From the NCBI GenBank assembly GCA_965140405.1, contig OZ223208.1:1488001-1552000 (forward strand): a DNA stretch of 64,000 nucleotides, given 5' to 3'. Shown here in pieces: positions 37,733-52,529 of the stretch. The position numbers and the translations under genes were made by a program. The notes under the pieces were generated by a model, which was given only the letters and a program-made list of their open reading frames with translations, had not been told where the DNA came from and searched no databases. Position 1 is the first letter of the stretch. Each line of letters opens with the position of its first letter. This DNA comes from G963556115 sp963666605. GTDB taxonomy: Bacteria > Planctomycetota > SZUA-567.

Positions 37733-38797
37733 CTATTTTCCTAATCTCTCGCCTGAATATTTCTCTTTTTTTATTGCTTCACTCCATTCACTATTATCTA
37801 AGTACCACTGAATAGTTTTGCGTAGTCCTTCTTCGAATTGTAGTGATGGCTGCCATCCAAGTTCATCTTTTATACGCGTTGCATCGATTGCATACCTCAT
37901 ATCATGACCAGGTCTGTCTGTGACAAAGTTTATCAGGTCTCTATAATTAGTTACGGAATTGGGTTTCTTTATACTTTGAAGAATATCACAAAGAAGGTAT
38001 ACGAGGTCTAGATTGCTCCATTCGTTACACCCTCCAACATTGTATGTTCTTCCTGCTTTTCCTTCACGAATAATTTTATCAATTGCTGTGCAGTGGTCTA
38101 CAACATATAGCCAGTCACGAACATTATCACCTTTACCGTATATTGGAAGCTTTTCCTCGGCCAAAGCTTTTTGTATCATTAATGGGATTAATTTTTCTGG
38201 AAATTGATAAGCGCCGTAGTTATTTGAACAATTTGATATTGTCACAGGCAGTCCATAAGTACGATGCCATGCTCTAACAAGATGGTCGCTGGATGCTTTT
38301 GAACAGCTATATGGGCTTGATGGATCGTAGCAGGTTTCTTCGGTAAATTGTCCTGTCTTACCAAGTGAGCCATAGACTTCATCAGTACTAACATGGTGGA
38401 ATCTTACATCTGTTTTACCTTCCCATGCTCTTCTAGCTGCTTGCAGTAGTTCAAATGTACCAATAATATTTGTCATTAGAAATTCTTTTGGTCCATCAAT
38501 ACTTCTATCGACGTGGCTTTCTGCTGCTAAGTGAGCAACGGTATCGATGTCATATTTTTGGAAAATATCATCTAAAAGATTTGAATCACAGATATTGCCT
38601 TCAATAAATGTATAACGATCAGGGTATTCCTTGTCGAGTCCAGATAGATTATTCAGGCTACCAGCGTAGGTCAGTGCATCAAGATTTATAACATGTTTGA
38701 TATTTGGGCAGTTATTTAAATAGTAATGCACAAGATTACAACCGATAAATCCTGCACCGCCAGTAATTAGGATGTTCTTTGGAGTGTGATTATTCAT
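37733..38797 (-). CDS. rfbB: dTDP-glucose 4,6-dehydratase
   Basis: A 354-residue extended SDR of the RmlB/RfbB type: TGGAGFIGCNLVHY at the N-terminus, HLAAESHVDRSIDGP, STDEVYG, the YxxxK pair in YSCSKASSDHLV, NCSNNYGAYQFPEKLIP and the late RPGHDMRYAID. AAAAAAGG lies upstream of ATG 38797. It makes dTDP-4-keto-6-deoxyglucose, for which the RmlC-like epimerase at 19062 is a plausible downstream enzyme, though the two genes are 18 kb apart. Confidence 0.9.
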   Translation of the reverse strand: MNNHTPKNILITGGAGFIGCNLVHYYLNNCPNIKHVINLDALTYAGSLNNLSGLDKEYPDRYTFIEGNICDSNLLDDIFQKYDIDTVAHLAAESHVDRSIDGPKEFLMTNIIGTFELLQAARRAWEGKTDVRFHHVSTDEVYGSLGKTGQFTEETCYDPSSPYSCSKASSDHLVRAWHRTYGLPVTISNCSNNYGAYQFPEKLIPLMIQKALAEEKLPIYGKGDNVRDWLYVVDHCTAIDKIIREGKAGRTYNVGGCNEWSNLDLVYLLCDILQSIKKPNSVTNYRDLINFVTDRPGHDMRYAIDATRIKDELGWQPSLQFEEGLRKTIQWYLDNSEWSEAIKKEKYSGERLGK

Positions 38798-39137
38798 TAA
38801 GCACCTTTTTTAACAAAATATAGAATATAAGATGTTACTAATCAACAATATATCAACTTGTTAGTATATGTAAAAGCTTATTATTTTCAAGGTGAAATAG
38901 TGGTGGAGTATAAAGCCTAATTAAGGTATTTTGTTTATATTAAATATATATAGATAAATATTAATTGGGATTGAATTGGGAAGTATATCTAGTCTAATAG
39001 CTATATAATGTATAAATAGAGACATTTGGTAGTATAATAGTGGAATAGTTCTAATTTGTCGAGTATACTAATAATATATAAATATATATAGCATATATAC
39101 CATCATATTGATGAGTTATTATATAAGGGAGAATACT
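38798..39137. other. Divergent intergenic region, no gene seen
   Basis: An AT-rich 340-nt spacer between the divergent rmlB-like and alkyl sulfatase genes. No convincing promoter pair found by eye. AAGGGAGA at 39126-39133 is the ribosome site of the following gene. Confidence 0.5.
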
Positions 39138-41138
39138 ATGAGTTGGTGTAAATGTCTATATGTAATAGCATTACCTGCATGCTGGCTATTTTTCTCATCA
39201 GTTATATCCAATGCAGATGATAGCACTCCAAAGGAAAATTCCAAACGAGCAACTGAGACTACAATTAAATTGAATAATGCGCTCTTAAAAGAGCTTCCAT
39301 TTTCTGACAAGCAAGAATTTAAAGATGCTACAAAAGGATTTATAGCACCGCTTGAAAATAATGGTGTAGTGAAAGGTAAGGGTAGTATTCCTATCTGGGA
39401 TATAAGTAAGTATGCGTTTATAAAAGATAATAAGCCAGCCCCAGCCACTGTAAACCCAAGTTTGTGGCGTCAATCACAATTGGTTATGAAGGGTGGACTT
39501 TTTAAAGTCACTGATAGATTGTATCAAGTACGAAATGCAGATCTATCCAATATGACAATTATTGAAGGAGATACAGGTATTATCGTTGTTGATCCTCTTA
39601 TTTCAACAGAGACAGCTAAAGCAGCTCTAAATCTATACTTCAAGCACCGTCCCAAAAAAGCAGTTGTTGCAGTAATACACTCCCATAGCCATGTAGATCA
39701 TTACGGTGGCGTAAGAGGTGTGGTTGATGAGAAGGATGTAAAGTCTGGCAAGGTGAAGATTATTGCACCAGAAGGATTTCTTGATGCAGCTGTATCTGAA
39801 AATATTATGGCTGGTACGGCAATGACCCGCAGATCAAGTTATATGTATGGTTCTCTCCTACCTGCTACACCTACAGGGAGTGTCGGCGCTGGACTAGGGA
39901 TGACTACTTCACACGGAACGATAACAATTATCCCTCCAACAGATATAATTACTAAGACTGGTCAGAAGATGAAGATTGATGGCCTTGATTTTGAATTTCT
40001 ATTAGCTCCTGGGAGTGAAGCGCCAGCAGAGATGCATTGGTATATTTCACAGCTTAAAGCAGTAACCGCAGCTGAAAATTGTACTCATACCCTTCATAAT
40101 ACCTACTCACTTCGTGGCACAAAAATCAGAGATCCATTAAAATGGTCTAAGTATCTCAACCAGACTTTGGATATGTGGGGTGATAAGACAGAGGTTATGT
40201 ATGGGATGCATCATTGGCCTGTATGGGGGAAGGAAAATATCCGCAAATTAGTCGAAAATGAGCGTGATGCCTATAGATATATAAACGACCAGACGCTCAG
40301 ATTAGCTAATCACGGAGAGACTTTATTAGAGATAGCAGAAGAACTTGATCTACCACCTTCTTTAAAGACGCAGTGGTCACTTAGAAGTTACTATGGAACT
40401 TTGTCGCATAATATAAAAGCGACATATGTGTACTACCTAGGCTGGTTTGATGGTAACCCTGCAAACTTATATGCTCTACCACCTGTTGAAGCTGGAAAGA
40501 AGTATGTTGAGTTTATGGGTGGAGCGGAGAACTTATTAAAAAATGCAAAGGCTGCTTATGCTAAAGGCGAGTATCGCTGGGTAGCAGAAGTTGTCAATCA
40601 TTTAGTTTTTGCGGATCCAAATAATACAGATGCTAAAAATTTACAAGCAGATGCTTTGGAGCAACTAGGGTATCAGTCAGAATCTGGGCCGTGGAGGAAC
40701 TTCTTCTTGACAGGTGCTCAAGAATTACGTAATGGTCTGAATGCATTGAGAAAATCGGATCCAACCGCTAGTGTTGATACAATTAATAATATTACACTTG
40801 AAATGTTTTTTGACTTCATAGGCATGAGGATCAACGCGAAGAAGGCCGAAGGAAAGAGTTTTGATTTTATATTTAATATTACAGACAAGAAAGAGCAGCA
40901 TACGGTTGGGCTAATGAACTCTGCTTTGCATGTGCATAAAGGGGCAACTATTAAAGAGCCAACTGCTACTATTAATCTTTCACGTGGTGATTTAAATATG
41001 ATAATTGTAAAGAAATCAGGACTAGAAGACGGAATTAAATCAGGTAAGATCAAGATTACTGGAGATAAAGATAAGGTAGTAGAATTTTTCTCCCTACTAG
41101 ATAATTTTGATGTTTGGTTTAATATTGTTACTCCTTAG
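39138..41138 (+). CDS. SdsA1/BDS1-type alkyl sulfatase (metallo-beta-lactamase fold)
   Basis: A protein of about 666 residues. The start at 39138 gives a signal peptide (hydrophobic YVIALPACWLFFSSVIS, then NADD) and a good ribosome site; an ATG 30 nt upstream does not. The binuclear zinc motif is HSHSHVDHYGGVRG, with later AENCTHTLHNTYSLRGT and MHHWPVWG as in class III alkyl sulfatases. A C-terminal SCP2-like domain (about 555-665) matches the family. It would cleave sulfate from long-chain alkyl sulfates in the periplasm. It is probably a monocistronic gene ended by the hairpin at 41156. Confidence 0.85.
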   Translation: MSWCKCLYVIALPACWLFFSSVISNADDSTPKENSKRATETTIKLNNALLKELPFSDKQEFKDATKGFIAPLENNGVVKGKGSIPIWDISKYAFIKDNKPAPATVNPSLWRQSQLVMKGGLFKVTDRLYQVRNADLSNMTIIEGDTGIIVVDPLISTETAKAALNLYFKHRPKKAVVAVIHSHSHVDHYGGVRGVVDEKDVKSGKVKIIAPEGFLDAAVSENIMAGTAMTRRSSYMYGSLLPATPTGSVGAGLGMTTSHGTITIIPPTDIITKTGQKMKIDGLDFEFLLAPGSEAPAEMHWYISQLKAVTAAENCTHTLHNTYSLRGTKIRDPLKWSKYLNQTLDMWGDKTEVMYGMHHWPVWGKENIRKLVENERDAYRYINDQTLRLANHGETLLEIAEELDLPPSLKTQWSLRSYYGTLSHNIKATYVYYLGWFDGNPANLYALPPVEAGKKYVEFMGGAENLLKNAKAAYAKGEYRWVAEVVNHLVFADPNNTDAKNLQADALEQLGYQSESGPWRNFFLTGAQELRNGLNALRKSDPTASVDTINNITLEMFFDFIGMRINAKKAEGKSFDFIFNITDKKEQHTVGLMNSALHVHKGATIKEPTATINLSRGDLNMIIVKKSGLEDGIKSGKIKITGDKDKVVEFFSLLDNFDVWFNIVTP

Positions 41139-41155
41139 AAATTTTTTAAGCATAA

Positions 41156-41196
41156 CACTTACAGGGTTGGCGCTCGTAACGCCAACCCTGTAAGTG
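41156..41196 (+). terminator. Perfect 17-bp hairpin behind the alkyl sulfatase gene
   Basis: 41156-41172 pairs perfectly with 41180-41196 across a 7-nt loop. The nearest T-run begins about 8 nt after the stem, so it is not a textbook terminator, but it is placed like one, 18 nt after the stop codon. Confidence 0.65.
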
Positions 41197-41371
41197 CAAT
41201 GTGATCTTTTTTAAAAAAAGTAGGGTATTATATTATAACTATATGGTAAATTAATAACTCCATGCAGAAATGTTTTTTATAGTAATTATTTATCATTCAA
41301 TATAGAATATAGAGAAACAATATATTTATTATGATTGAGTATATTACTATTGGATACCAAAAAGGAGATAG

Positions 41372-42478
41372 ATGATGAGTGCTTTCTGTCGTTATAAAAG
41401 TGTCGCTGTTATATATGTAATAATGCTCTTTATGATACTAGTATCTTCTTATAGCGATGCTAGTGAGACAATAGAATATCAGAAGACACTTATTGTTAAA
41501 CCGATTCCTGTCAAAGAAATATATGAAGCAATGGGTACTATACGCCCTTTAGCTGAATCTAATATCCACTCGCAGATAAGTGCAAAGGTTATAGATGTTC
41601 TTGTCTCTGCAGGAGATAGAGTTGACGAGGGTGAACTCCTGATACGTCTGGATGATAGAGAAGTTCTTAGTAAATTGGAGCAAGCAAAAGAGGGGTTTGC
41701 TATTGCTGGAAGAGGTGTAGACCAAGCAATTAAAATTGAAGAAGATCTGGCAGCAGAGTTCGCACAGGCTGAATCAGACTATAATAGATCTGGCAAATTG
41801 TATAAAGACGGAATTAATAGTAAGAAGGATTTTGATCAAGCCAAGACTAGATTTTTAAGAATGAAATCTCAATTAGAACTATTAAAAGAACGGGTAGCGT
41901 CTGCTAAAGCAAGACTTAGACAAGCAGAGCAGGAGGTGAAAGAGGCAGAACTCTTTGCTGAGTATGCTAATATTCGTGCTTTGAATGCTGGTGTTATCAC
42001 CAATCGGTCAATAGATCCTGGTGATCTGGCAACCCCAGCACAACCCCTTTTAACAATTCAGACAGGCTTGACTCTAAGGCTTGAGGCAGGGGTTAGGGAG
42101 AGTCTAATAGATAGAATAAAAATCGGGATGTCTCTTGGGGTTAGAATAGGGTCAAAGAATGAAGTGTTAAATGGAGTTGTAGAAGAGATAGAGCCATATG
42201 CAAATGCAAAGACTCGTTCATTTTTGGTAAAAGTAACCTTACCAGAGGCTAGTGGTGTATACCCAGGAATGTTTGGTAGACTTTTGATCCCTTTGGATAC
42301 TGTAGATGTTGTACTTGTTCCTATAGAAGCAATTATATCAATTGGTCAATTGAAGTATGTCAATCTTATCAGTGACAAGAATGGAAGTAGAAGGATATAT
42401 GTGAAGACGGGCAAAAAACATAATGACAAGATAGAAGTGCTTTCAGGGCTTGAAGAAGGTGATACCATAGTATATTAG
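41372..42478 (+). CDS. RND efflux periplasmic adaptor (membrane fusion protein)
   Basis: A 368-residue protein with a signal peptide (about 1-30), the lipoyl/barrel-sandwich half (RPLAESNIHSQISAKVIDVLVSAG, residues about 57-90; VDEGELLIRLDD), a coiled-coil hairpin (about 95-195) and a beta-barrel. Architecture and length are typical of AcrA/HlyD-like adaptors. AAGGAGATAG precedes the start. The pump gene follows in the same operon. No outer-membrane TolC-type gene is in the window, so one must be supplied from elsewhere. Confidence 0.9.
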   Translation: MMSAFCRYKSVAVIYVIMLFMILVSSYSDASETIEYQKTLIVKPIPVKEIYEAMGTIRPLAESNIHSQISAKVIDVLVSAGDRVDEGELLIRLDDREVLSKLEQAKEGFAIAGRGVDQAIKIEEDLAAEFAQAESDYNRSGKLYKDGINSKKDFDQAKTRFLRMKSQLELLKERVASAKARLRQAEQEVKEAELFAEYANIRALNAGVITNRSIDPGDLATPAQPLLTIQTGLTLRLEAGVRESLIDRIKIGMSLGVRIGSKNEVLNGVVEEIEPYANAKTRSFLVKVTLPEASGVYPGMFGRLLIPLDTVDVVLVPIEAIISIGQLKYVNLISDKNGSRRIYVKTGKKHNDKIEVLSGLEEGDTIVY

Positions 42479-42530
42479 TCAGAGAGTATAAATATAACCT
42501 TTAATTCATATCTTTATCAAGGTAATAAAC

Positions 42531-45500
42531 ATGAATATTGAAAATGAAACAACTCTTTCACGCTTCTTCAAATTCTTTATAACTTCACCACTAACCCCAA
42601 TGCTGATTGTGATTTCACTATGTTTTGGCGCTGCGGCACTTGTATTTACGCCAAAAGAAGAAGAGCCTCAAATAGTCGTACCAATGGCGGATATTTATAT
42701 CAGTGCTCTGGGTGCAACTCCTGAAGAGATAAAGATGCTTGCGACATATCCATTAGAGCAAATTCTTTGGGGGATAGATGGTGTCGAATATATATATTCA
42801 ATGACTAAGGATGAGGCAGCTATTGTTACTGTGCGTTTCTTTGTAGGTGAGAATAGAGAAGATTCTTTACTCAAGTTACATAATAAAATCCAAATGAATC
42901 TTGACCGAGTGCCTTCTATTGTTGATAAGTGGATGATCAAACCGATTGAGATAGATGATGTGCCGATTGTAAATATTACTCTTTACTCAAATAAATATAG
43001 TGACTATGAACTTCGAAGGACCGCTGAAGAGATTCAGGCTAGAATATCTGGACTGGATAATATTTCTAGAAGTTATATCGTCGGTGGTAGAAAGCGTGAG
43101 ATAAGAGTCGATATAGATCCGCAAAAGATGGATGGATTCGGTGTGGATATTAATGATATCACCAAAGCACTTAAAGGGGCAGACGCTTCTGTAAGGGCAG
43201 ATCAGTTTACAAGAAATAATACAGTTATATTCGTTAGTGCAAATACGTTTTTAAGTTTACCAAAAGAGCTAGAAGATCTTGCAGTCTTTGCAGATAAGAG
43301 TGGCGTTGTGTATCTCAAGGATGTTGCAAATATTTCAGATGGAGCAGAAGAAGCAAAGAGCTATACATCTATTTTTTTCACAGAGAGTAATTCTGATGTC
43401 GATAAAAATCTTAAAGGTAAGAATCTGAGCTCAGTAACACTTGCATTTGCAAAGAAGAAGGGTAGTAATGCAGTTGTAGTCTCTGAAGATATATTAAAAG
43501 AGATCGACAGGATTAAAAATGAGTATTTGCCGAGCGATATTTTTGTAGAGGTAACGAGGGATTATGGTGAGACGACTCAGGTAAAAGTAAATTCACTACT
43601 GAGTTCCTTACTGTTTGCAATTATTTCTGTTGTAATTCTATTGTCAATAAGTTTAGGGAGAAGGGAAGCGCTGGTTGTTGCTTTGGCAGTACCTATATCC
43701 TTCTCACTTGCACTCTTCGTTAATATGCTTTTAGGGTATACTATTAATAGGGTAACGCTCTTTGCTTTAATTCTCTCACTTGGCCTGGTTGTAGACGATC
43801 CAATTACAAATGTAGAGAATATTCAGAGGCATATGAAGCAATATGTCGGTGATCCAATTAAAGCGACAATCAATGGGCTGAGGGAGGTCTTCTCCCCAGT
43901 GATTATGTCTACTCTAGCAATAATTGTATGTTTTTCACCACTTGCATTTATAACAGGCATGATGGGACCTTATATGGCTCCAATGGCTCTGAATGTGCCT
44001 ATTACCGTTGTTTTTTCAACATTCTGCGCACTTACTATTGTTCCTTGGATAACTTTTAGAGTACTTAGAAATTCAAATGTAGCTAAGGATATAGATAGTA
44101 CGCCTTCTACCAATAGTGAGGGTCGATTATACAAATACTATGGATTTATCCTAAAACCATTCCTTGATAAGAGCAGGTATAGGAAGATATTGTTTATAGG
44201 TATTTGTGTGCTTCTTTTAGCGTCTTGTTCGCTTGCTTTATTCAGGTTTGTTCCACTTAAGCTTCTTCCATTTGATAATAAGAATGAGTTTCAAGTTATA
44301 CTTGATATGCCGGAAGGTACAACTCTGGAAAAGACCCAACGTGTGGTACTCGAACTTCAAGATTACTTGAGTAGCTTTGATGATGTGCACAGCATTGTAA
44401 ATTACATAGGTATAGCTTCACCAATGGACTTTAATAGTATGGTGCGGCATTACTATATACGTAGTGGTGGGAGTACTGCAGATATTCAAGTTATTCTTGC
44501 TGATAGAGATGACAGAGATATGCAGAGTCATAGCCTTCTTCTTACTATGAGAAATGGGCTAGAAAAAATTGCCCATAAATATGATGCTGATATGCAATTA
44601 GTAGAAGTTCCGCCAGGGCCGCCAGTATTGTCGACACTTGTAGTAGAGGTTTATGGAGATGATAATACTGGATATAAAGATCTTGTCGTTGCTGCAAATA
44701 AGATAGCAGGTTTGATGAGGCAGGAAGAGGCAGTGACAGATGTGATTGTAATGGAAGATCAAAACCCTAATGAAATAAATATTACAATAGATAAGCAAAA
44801 AGCAGCTCTACATGGTATAGATTCTCAGTATATTTTACAAACAATAGCAGCTGCAATGAAGGGGACAATCCCTGCATCACTTCACATTAACGGTGAGAGA
44901 TCTCCACTGATGATTAGAGTGGGGCTTTCTGAAAAGGACAAAGCAACAGCATTAAACTTACAAAATATTCCTATTCCCTCAAATAGTGGTGACATAATAC
45001 CTCTGGGTGAATTTATTTCGATAGAGTATGGGGTAGGAGCAAGATCAATATATAGAAAGAATATGCGGGATGTAGTATATGTAACCGCTGAGATGGCAGG
45101 AAGAGCCCCTGCAGAAGCTGTGATTGATCTCAAGAGTAAATTGGATTCAATATCATTACCACCAAATATAGAGGTAAAGTGGAATGGTGAAGGAGAGTGG
45201 AAAATTACGCTAGACGTATTTAGAGACATGGGATTAGCGTATGTTGTCGCACTGCTCGGGATATATATTATTCTAACTGTTAATACAGGTTCGTTCTTTA
45301 TGCCACTTCTTATAATGCTAGCAATACCTCTGACTGTATTAGGAATACTACCTGGGTTCTTTATATTGAATTTGTTTACAGGTATGCCAGGTGGATATGT
45401 AGATCCAATATTTTTTACCGCGACAAGTATGATTGGTATGATTGCACTTGGTGGCATAGTTATTCGTAATTCATTAGTATTAATCGAATTTGTGCAAGAT

Positions 45501-45734
45501 GCTTTAAAAGACGGTGTTGAACTAAAAAGCGCTATTCTGCGTAGTGGAGCGGTTCGGATGAGGCCAATATTACTTACTGCATTGACTACGGCTATAGGTG
45601 CATTCCCAATAATATATGATCCGGTATTTTCTGGATTGGCTTGGGCGTTAATTTTTGGATTACTGGCATCAACACTGTTTACTCTTATTGTTATTCCAGT
45701 TGCATATTATTCCATAATGTCTAGAAAAATGTAG
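42531..45734 (+). CDS. RND-family efflux pump inner-membrane subunit
   Basis: A 1067-residue protein of AcrB type: one N-terminal helix, a large periplasmic loop (about 40-345), a first block of helices with LILSLGLVVDDPITNVEN (the Asp-Asp proton relay of TM4), a second loop, and a second block of helices ending with GGIVIRNSLVLIEF and MRPILLTALTTAIGA. The canonical DDAIV is here DDPIT. It forms the pump with the upstream adaptor. Substrates cannot be told from sequence. The gene is followed by about 1 kb before the rRNA genes. Confidence 0.9.
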   Translation: MNIENETTLSRFFKFFITSPLTPMLIVISLCFGAAALVFTPKEEEPQIVVPMADIYISALGATPEEIKMLATYPLEQILWGIDGVEYIYSMTKDEAAIVTVRFFVGENREDSLLKLHNKIQMNLDRVPSIVDKWMIKPIEIDDVPIVNITLYSNKYSDYELRRTAEEIQARISGLDNISRSYIVGGRKREIRVDIDPQKMDGFGVDINDITKALKGADASVRADQFTRNNTVIFVSANTFLSLPKELEDLAVFADKSGVVYLKDVANISDGAEEAKSYTSIFFTESNSDVDKNLKGKNLSSVTLAFAKKKGSNAVVVSEDILKEIDRIKNEYLPSDIFVEVTRDYGETTQVKVNSLLSSLLFAIISVVILLSISLGRREALVVALAVPISFSLALFVNMLLGYTINRVTLFALILSLGLVVDDPITNVENIQRHMKQYVGDPIKATINGLREVFSPVIMSTLAIIVCFSPLAFITGMMGPYMAPMALNVPITVVFSTFCALTIVPWITFRVLRNSNVAKDIDSTPSTNSEGRLYKYYGFILKPFLDKSRYRKILFIGICVLLLASCSLALFRFVPLKLLPFDNKNEFQVILDMPEGTTLEKTQRVVLELQDYLSSFDDVHSIVNYIGIASPMDFNSMVRHYYIRSGGSTADIQVILADRDDRDMQSHSLLLTMRNGLEKIAHKYDADMQLVEVPPGPPVLSTLVVEVYGDDNTGYKDLVVAANKIAGLMRQEEAVTDVIVMEDQNPNEINITIDKQKAALHGIDSQYILQTIAAAMKGTIPASLHINGERSPLMIRVGLSEKDKATALNLQNIPIPSNSGDIIPLGEFISIEYGVGARSIYRKNMRDVVYVTAEMAGRAPAEAVIDLKSKLDSISLPPNIEVKWNGEGEWKITLDVFRDMGLAYVVALLGIYIILTVNTGSFFMPLLIMLAIPLTVLGILPGFFILNLFTGMPGGYVDPIFFTATSMIGMIALGGIVIRNSLVLIEFVQDALKDGVELKSAILRSGAVRMRPILLTALTTAIGAFPIIYDPVFSGLAWALIFGLLASTLFTLIVIPVAYYSIMSRKM

Positions 45735-46084
45735 TAGAATAGCGATATATGAAATATATTTTTAGTAATATTTGGAGATAGTAATTAGCAAAATAGTGTC
45801 GTTGTTAGATCCTATTATTATAATAAAACAAATTTTTTTTATAGAAGTTGATATAGTAAATCCTACTTTTTATAGGGTTTCATATGCATTTAAAATTTTT
45901 TATAATATTAATGAATTATTATGCTTGTATTAGTTCATAGTTTGGGTATGATTCTAAACGCACTAAGGAGTACAACTCATTACTTTACTTACTTAATTGA
46001 CTTAAATCCCGGGAGGAGAATTTACTCAATTTGTTTGTAAAGTTGTTGTTTTAAAGTATTCTAAAAATAATAAAATTATTAGTG
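45735..46084. other. Intergenic region between the RND operon and the rRNA promoters
   Basis: About 350 nt of AT-rich sequence with no gene or strong structural signal that I can see. Confidence 0.5.
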
Positions 46085-46113
46085 TTGACAAGCGTATGCT
46101 TACTTCGTATACT
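46085..46113 (+). promoter_or_regulatory. rRNA promoter P1
   Basis: TTGACA at 46085-46090, 17-nt spacer, TATACT at 46108-46113: consensus -35 and spacing, one mismatch in the -10. Confidence 0.85.
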
Positions 46114-46335
46114 TGTCAAACCGCTTGGGAGAAGAGGGTGTTTTCTTCATTCTGAGCTTGAAACTAGAGGCCGTATAAATGACGGTGAGTGTTGATATTG
46201 GCACTATAGTTTTGAAAATATTTTTAAATAACATCTTGCTTCTTTGAGTGTTTTGACTATGCTTGTTTTGGTAGTTTATGTTACAGCTTAATTGAGGTGA
46301 TGAAAATAAACTTAAAAATAAAAATAAAATAGTGT

Positions 46336-46363
46336 TTGACTTGTTTGTATTAAGTCGTATACT
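46336..46363 (+). promoter_or_regulatory. rRNA promoter P2
   Basis: TTGACT at 46336-46341, 16-nt spacer, TATACT at 46358-46363. About 250 nt downstream of P1; tandem promoters are usual for rRNA operons. Confidence 0.8.
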
Positions 46364-46577
46364 TGTTAAAGCACTATGAGAATAACAACTGCGTTGTTTT
46401 GCTCTACTGAAAACGAGCGCGGCCTAGACGGCCTTTTTCGAGGAGATTCGAAAATGGCGGTTTTTTTTCTCTCTAATTTTTAAAAATACTAAAGTTTGAT
46501 GTGGTTCAGGTTCGATTACTGTTATACATTAAATAATAAGTAAAACTAATATTTAAGTCCTGCTTCGTTCAGGCGAT

Positions 46578-46606
46578 TGATCTTTGAAAATAAATGAATA
46601 GCCATA
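46578..46606 (+). promoter_or_regulatory. Leader boxA and 16S processing-stem arm
   Basis: TGATCTTTGAAAA (46578-46590) resembles the boxA antitermination element of other rRNA operons. AAATGAATAGCCATA at 46592-46606 is exactly complementary to 48456-48470 behind the 16S, forming the long stem cut by RNase III. Confidence 0.7.
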
Positions 46607-46784
46607 CGTTCTTATGTTGTAAAATGCTTGAAGTAGAGCAAATCAATTTATTGAGAGCTTTAATGCGATAATGGGATGTGTCATAACGATACATTACCAA
46701 TCAGAGTGGAGACTAACCACTCTTTAAATAATAAAATGCCAGTTAACAGTAGTCTTAGCCGACTAGCTGTTTATGATAACTTTT

Positions 46785-48341
<1,557 letters not shown>

Positions 48342-48517
48342 CAACTTAGCTGTTAATGAAGTATCTCGGGATAGCATTTAGTAAACTTGTTTACTTTATG
48401 TCCCACGGGAGCGGATTTAGCAGAATATCAGCCCAAGCATTATATTTCAGAACACTATGGCTATTCATTTTTTAATATTATCCAGTACTACAGGATACAA
48501 GGTGGTAGGATTAAGAT

Positions 48518-48593
48518 GGGGGTGTAGCTCAGTTGGGAGAGCGCCTGCTTTGCAAGCAGGAGGTCCTCGGTTCGATCCCGTGCACCTCCACCA
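48518..48593 (+). tRNA. tRNA-Ala(TGC)
   Basis: Acceptor GGGGGTG with CACCTCC, anticodon stem CCTGC/GCAGG with anticodon TGC, T-loop TTCGATC, encoded CCA. The T-stem (CTCGG/CCGTG) contains a T-T mismatch at positions 50/64. It lies in the 16S-23S spacer. Confidence 0.93.
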
Positions 48594-48610
48594 TGATGCG
48601 AATGACAGGT

Positions 48611-48687
48611 GGGCTTGTAGCTCAGTTGGTTAGAGCGCATCCCTGATAAGGATGAGGCCGATGGTTCGAATCCATCCAAGCCCACCA
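48611..48687 (+). tRNA. tRNA-Ile(GAT)
   Basis: Acceptor GGGCTTG with CAAGCCC, anticodon stem with loop CTGATAA and anticodon GAT, T-loop TTCGAAT, encoded CCA. It follows tRNA-Ala; the common order in bacteria is Ile then Ala. Confidence 0.95.
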
Positions 48688-48746
48688 TTTGATCTTTGCT
48701 GTTGATGATATTTATATGATTTTTTTAGGAGCTTCGTTCTCCGAAT

Positions 48747-48759
48747 TGTTCTTTGATAA
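48747..48759 (+). promoter_or_regulatory. Spacer boxA before 23S
   Basis: TGTTCTTTGATAA, close to the leader boxA and to the known boxA consensus; it should keep transcription going into the 23S. Confidence 0.6.
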
Positions 48760-49063
48760 TCGAGTAAAGACGTAATAGTATAATTTATATACATATTCCT
48801 ATGTTGATAAAGTAGTAGATAGCAGATTACGGTCTGCAAGACAGTATAAATACTGCAGTATTCACAAAAGAGTAAATAGTTGAGTGTATAAGTTAAACAG
48901 TTACATCCTTAACAAGTAGATGAATATAGATTATAATTTGGTCTATATTTATTGCGGAAAGATAAAAAATAAGTAGTAATATTTATCGTGTTTGATTTAG
49001 AGTAGCTTTTTCCGAGGCTATTCTTACACAACTCTGCTAAGTTCTTATGAGTTTAGAAGAGTT

Positions 49064-52006
<2,943 letters not shown>

Positions 52007-52217
52007 ACTCTTTTAAATTCATGGTAACATGGAAACAAAAGGGTCGTAACAAGTCAAACACAATATGATCCGCATATGTTAAATGATGTTTATGTTTAAT
52101 TTATAAACCTCAACTTGTATAAAATTATAAAGTTACACTTTGCTCGATTTGATTTTAAAACTAGTATTTATCACTGCCAGATAACAAAAGAGCAGCTATA
52201 AATACCAGTTAGTCGCT

Positions 52218-52327
52218 TTTCCGGCGGCTATAGCTAAGAGGATACGCCTGTTCCCATTCCGAACACAGTAGCTAAGCTCTTATGCGCCGATGATACTGTT
52301 CTCGGGAAAGTAGGTCGTTGCCGGAAT
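52218..52327 (+). rRNA. rrf: 5S ribosomal RNA
   Basis: About 110 nt. The terminal stem TTCCGGC with GCCGGAA, the conserved CGAACACAG loop, and the GTAGGTCG-type segment are as expected. The 3' end is repeated 222 nt further on (52530-52561). Confidence 0.92.
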
Positions 52328-52339
52328 CTTATTAATAAA
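52308..52339 (+). repeat. 5S-tail direct repeat, copy 1
   Basis: 32 nt beginning AAGTAGGTCG, identical to 52530-52561 (offset 222). It spans the 5S 3' end and the first bases of the spacer. Confidence 0.95.
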
Positions 52340-52374
52340 AGGGTACTCACTTGATGTGAGTACCCTTTTTTTAA
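52337..52374 (+). terminator. Terminator 1 of the rRNA operon
   Basis: AAAGGGTACTCAC pairs with GTGAGTACCCTTT around a 5-nt loop, followed by a T-run. Confidence 0.9.
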
Positions 52375-52400
52375 TTATATTACTGTAATGAATACACTGA

Positions 52401-52529
52401 GACGAGGTCTAGGAGGCCATGCCGACTAGACCCGAGGACAATCCCGCGCAGGATGCGCAAGGGATAGATGGAGCGCAACGCGCGATCACCCGAATGAAAT
52501 GAAGGCAAGTGCATGGATGCACGAAGGCC
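52401..52529 (+). ncRNA. GC-rich hairpin cluster beside the rRNA operon (possible structured RNA or element end)
   Basis: This stretch is far richer in GC than the flanks. It folds as a row of small hairpins: GGTCTAG with CTAGACC (52406-52412/52426-52432); ATCCC-GCGCA with TGCGC-GGGAT (52441-52450/52454-52465); GCGC/GCGC (52473-52483); TGCAT/ATGCA (52510-52521). It abuts the repeated 5S tail at 52530. I see no protein. It could be a structured RNA, the scar of a mobile element inserted in a second 5S, or both. Confidence 0.4.

Noticed and set aside
44882..45457. 191-residue ORF on the minus strand inside the RND pump gene
   Set aside because: It is a shadow of a well-supported membrane protein with full RND motifs on the plus strand.
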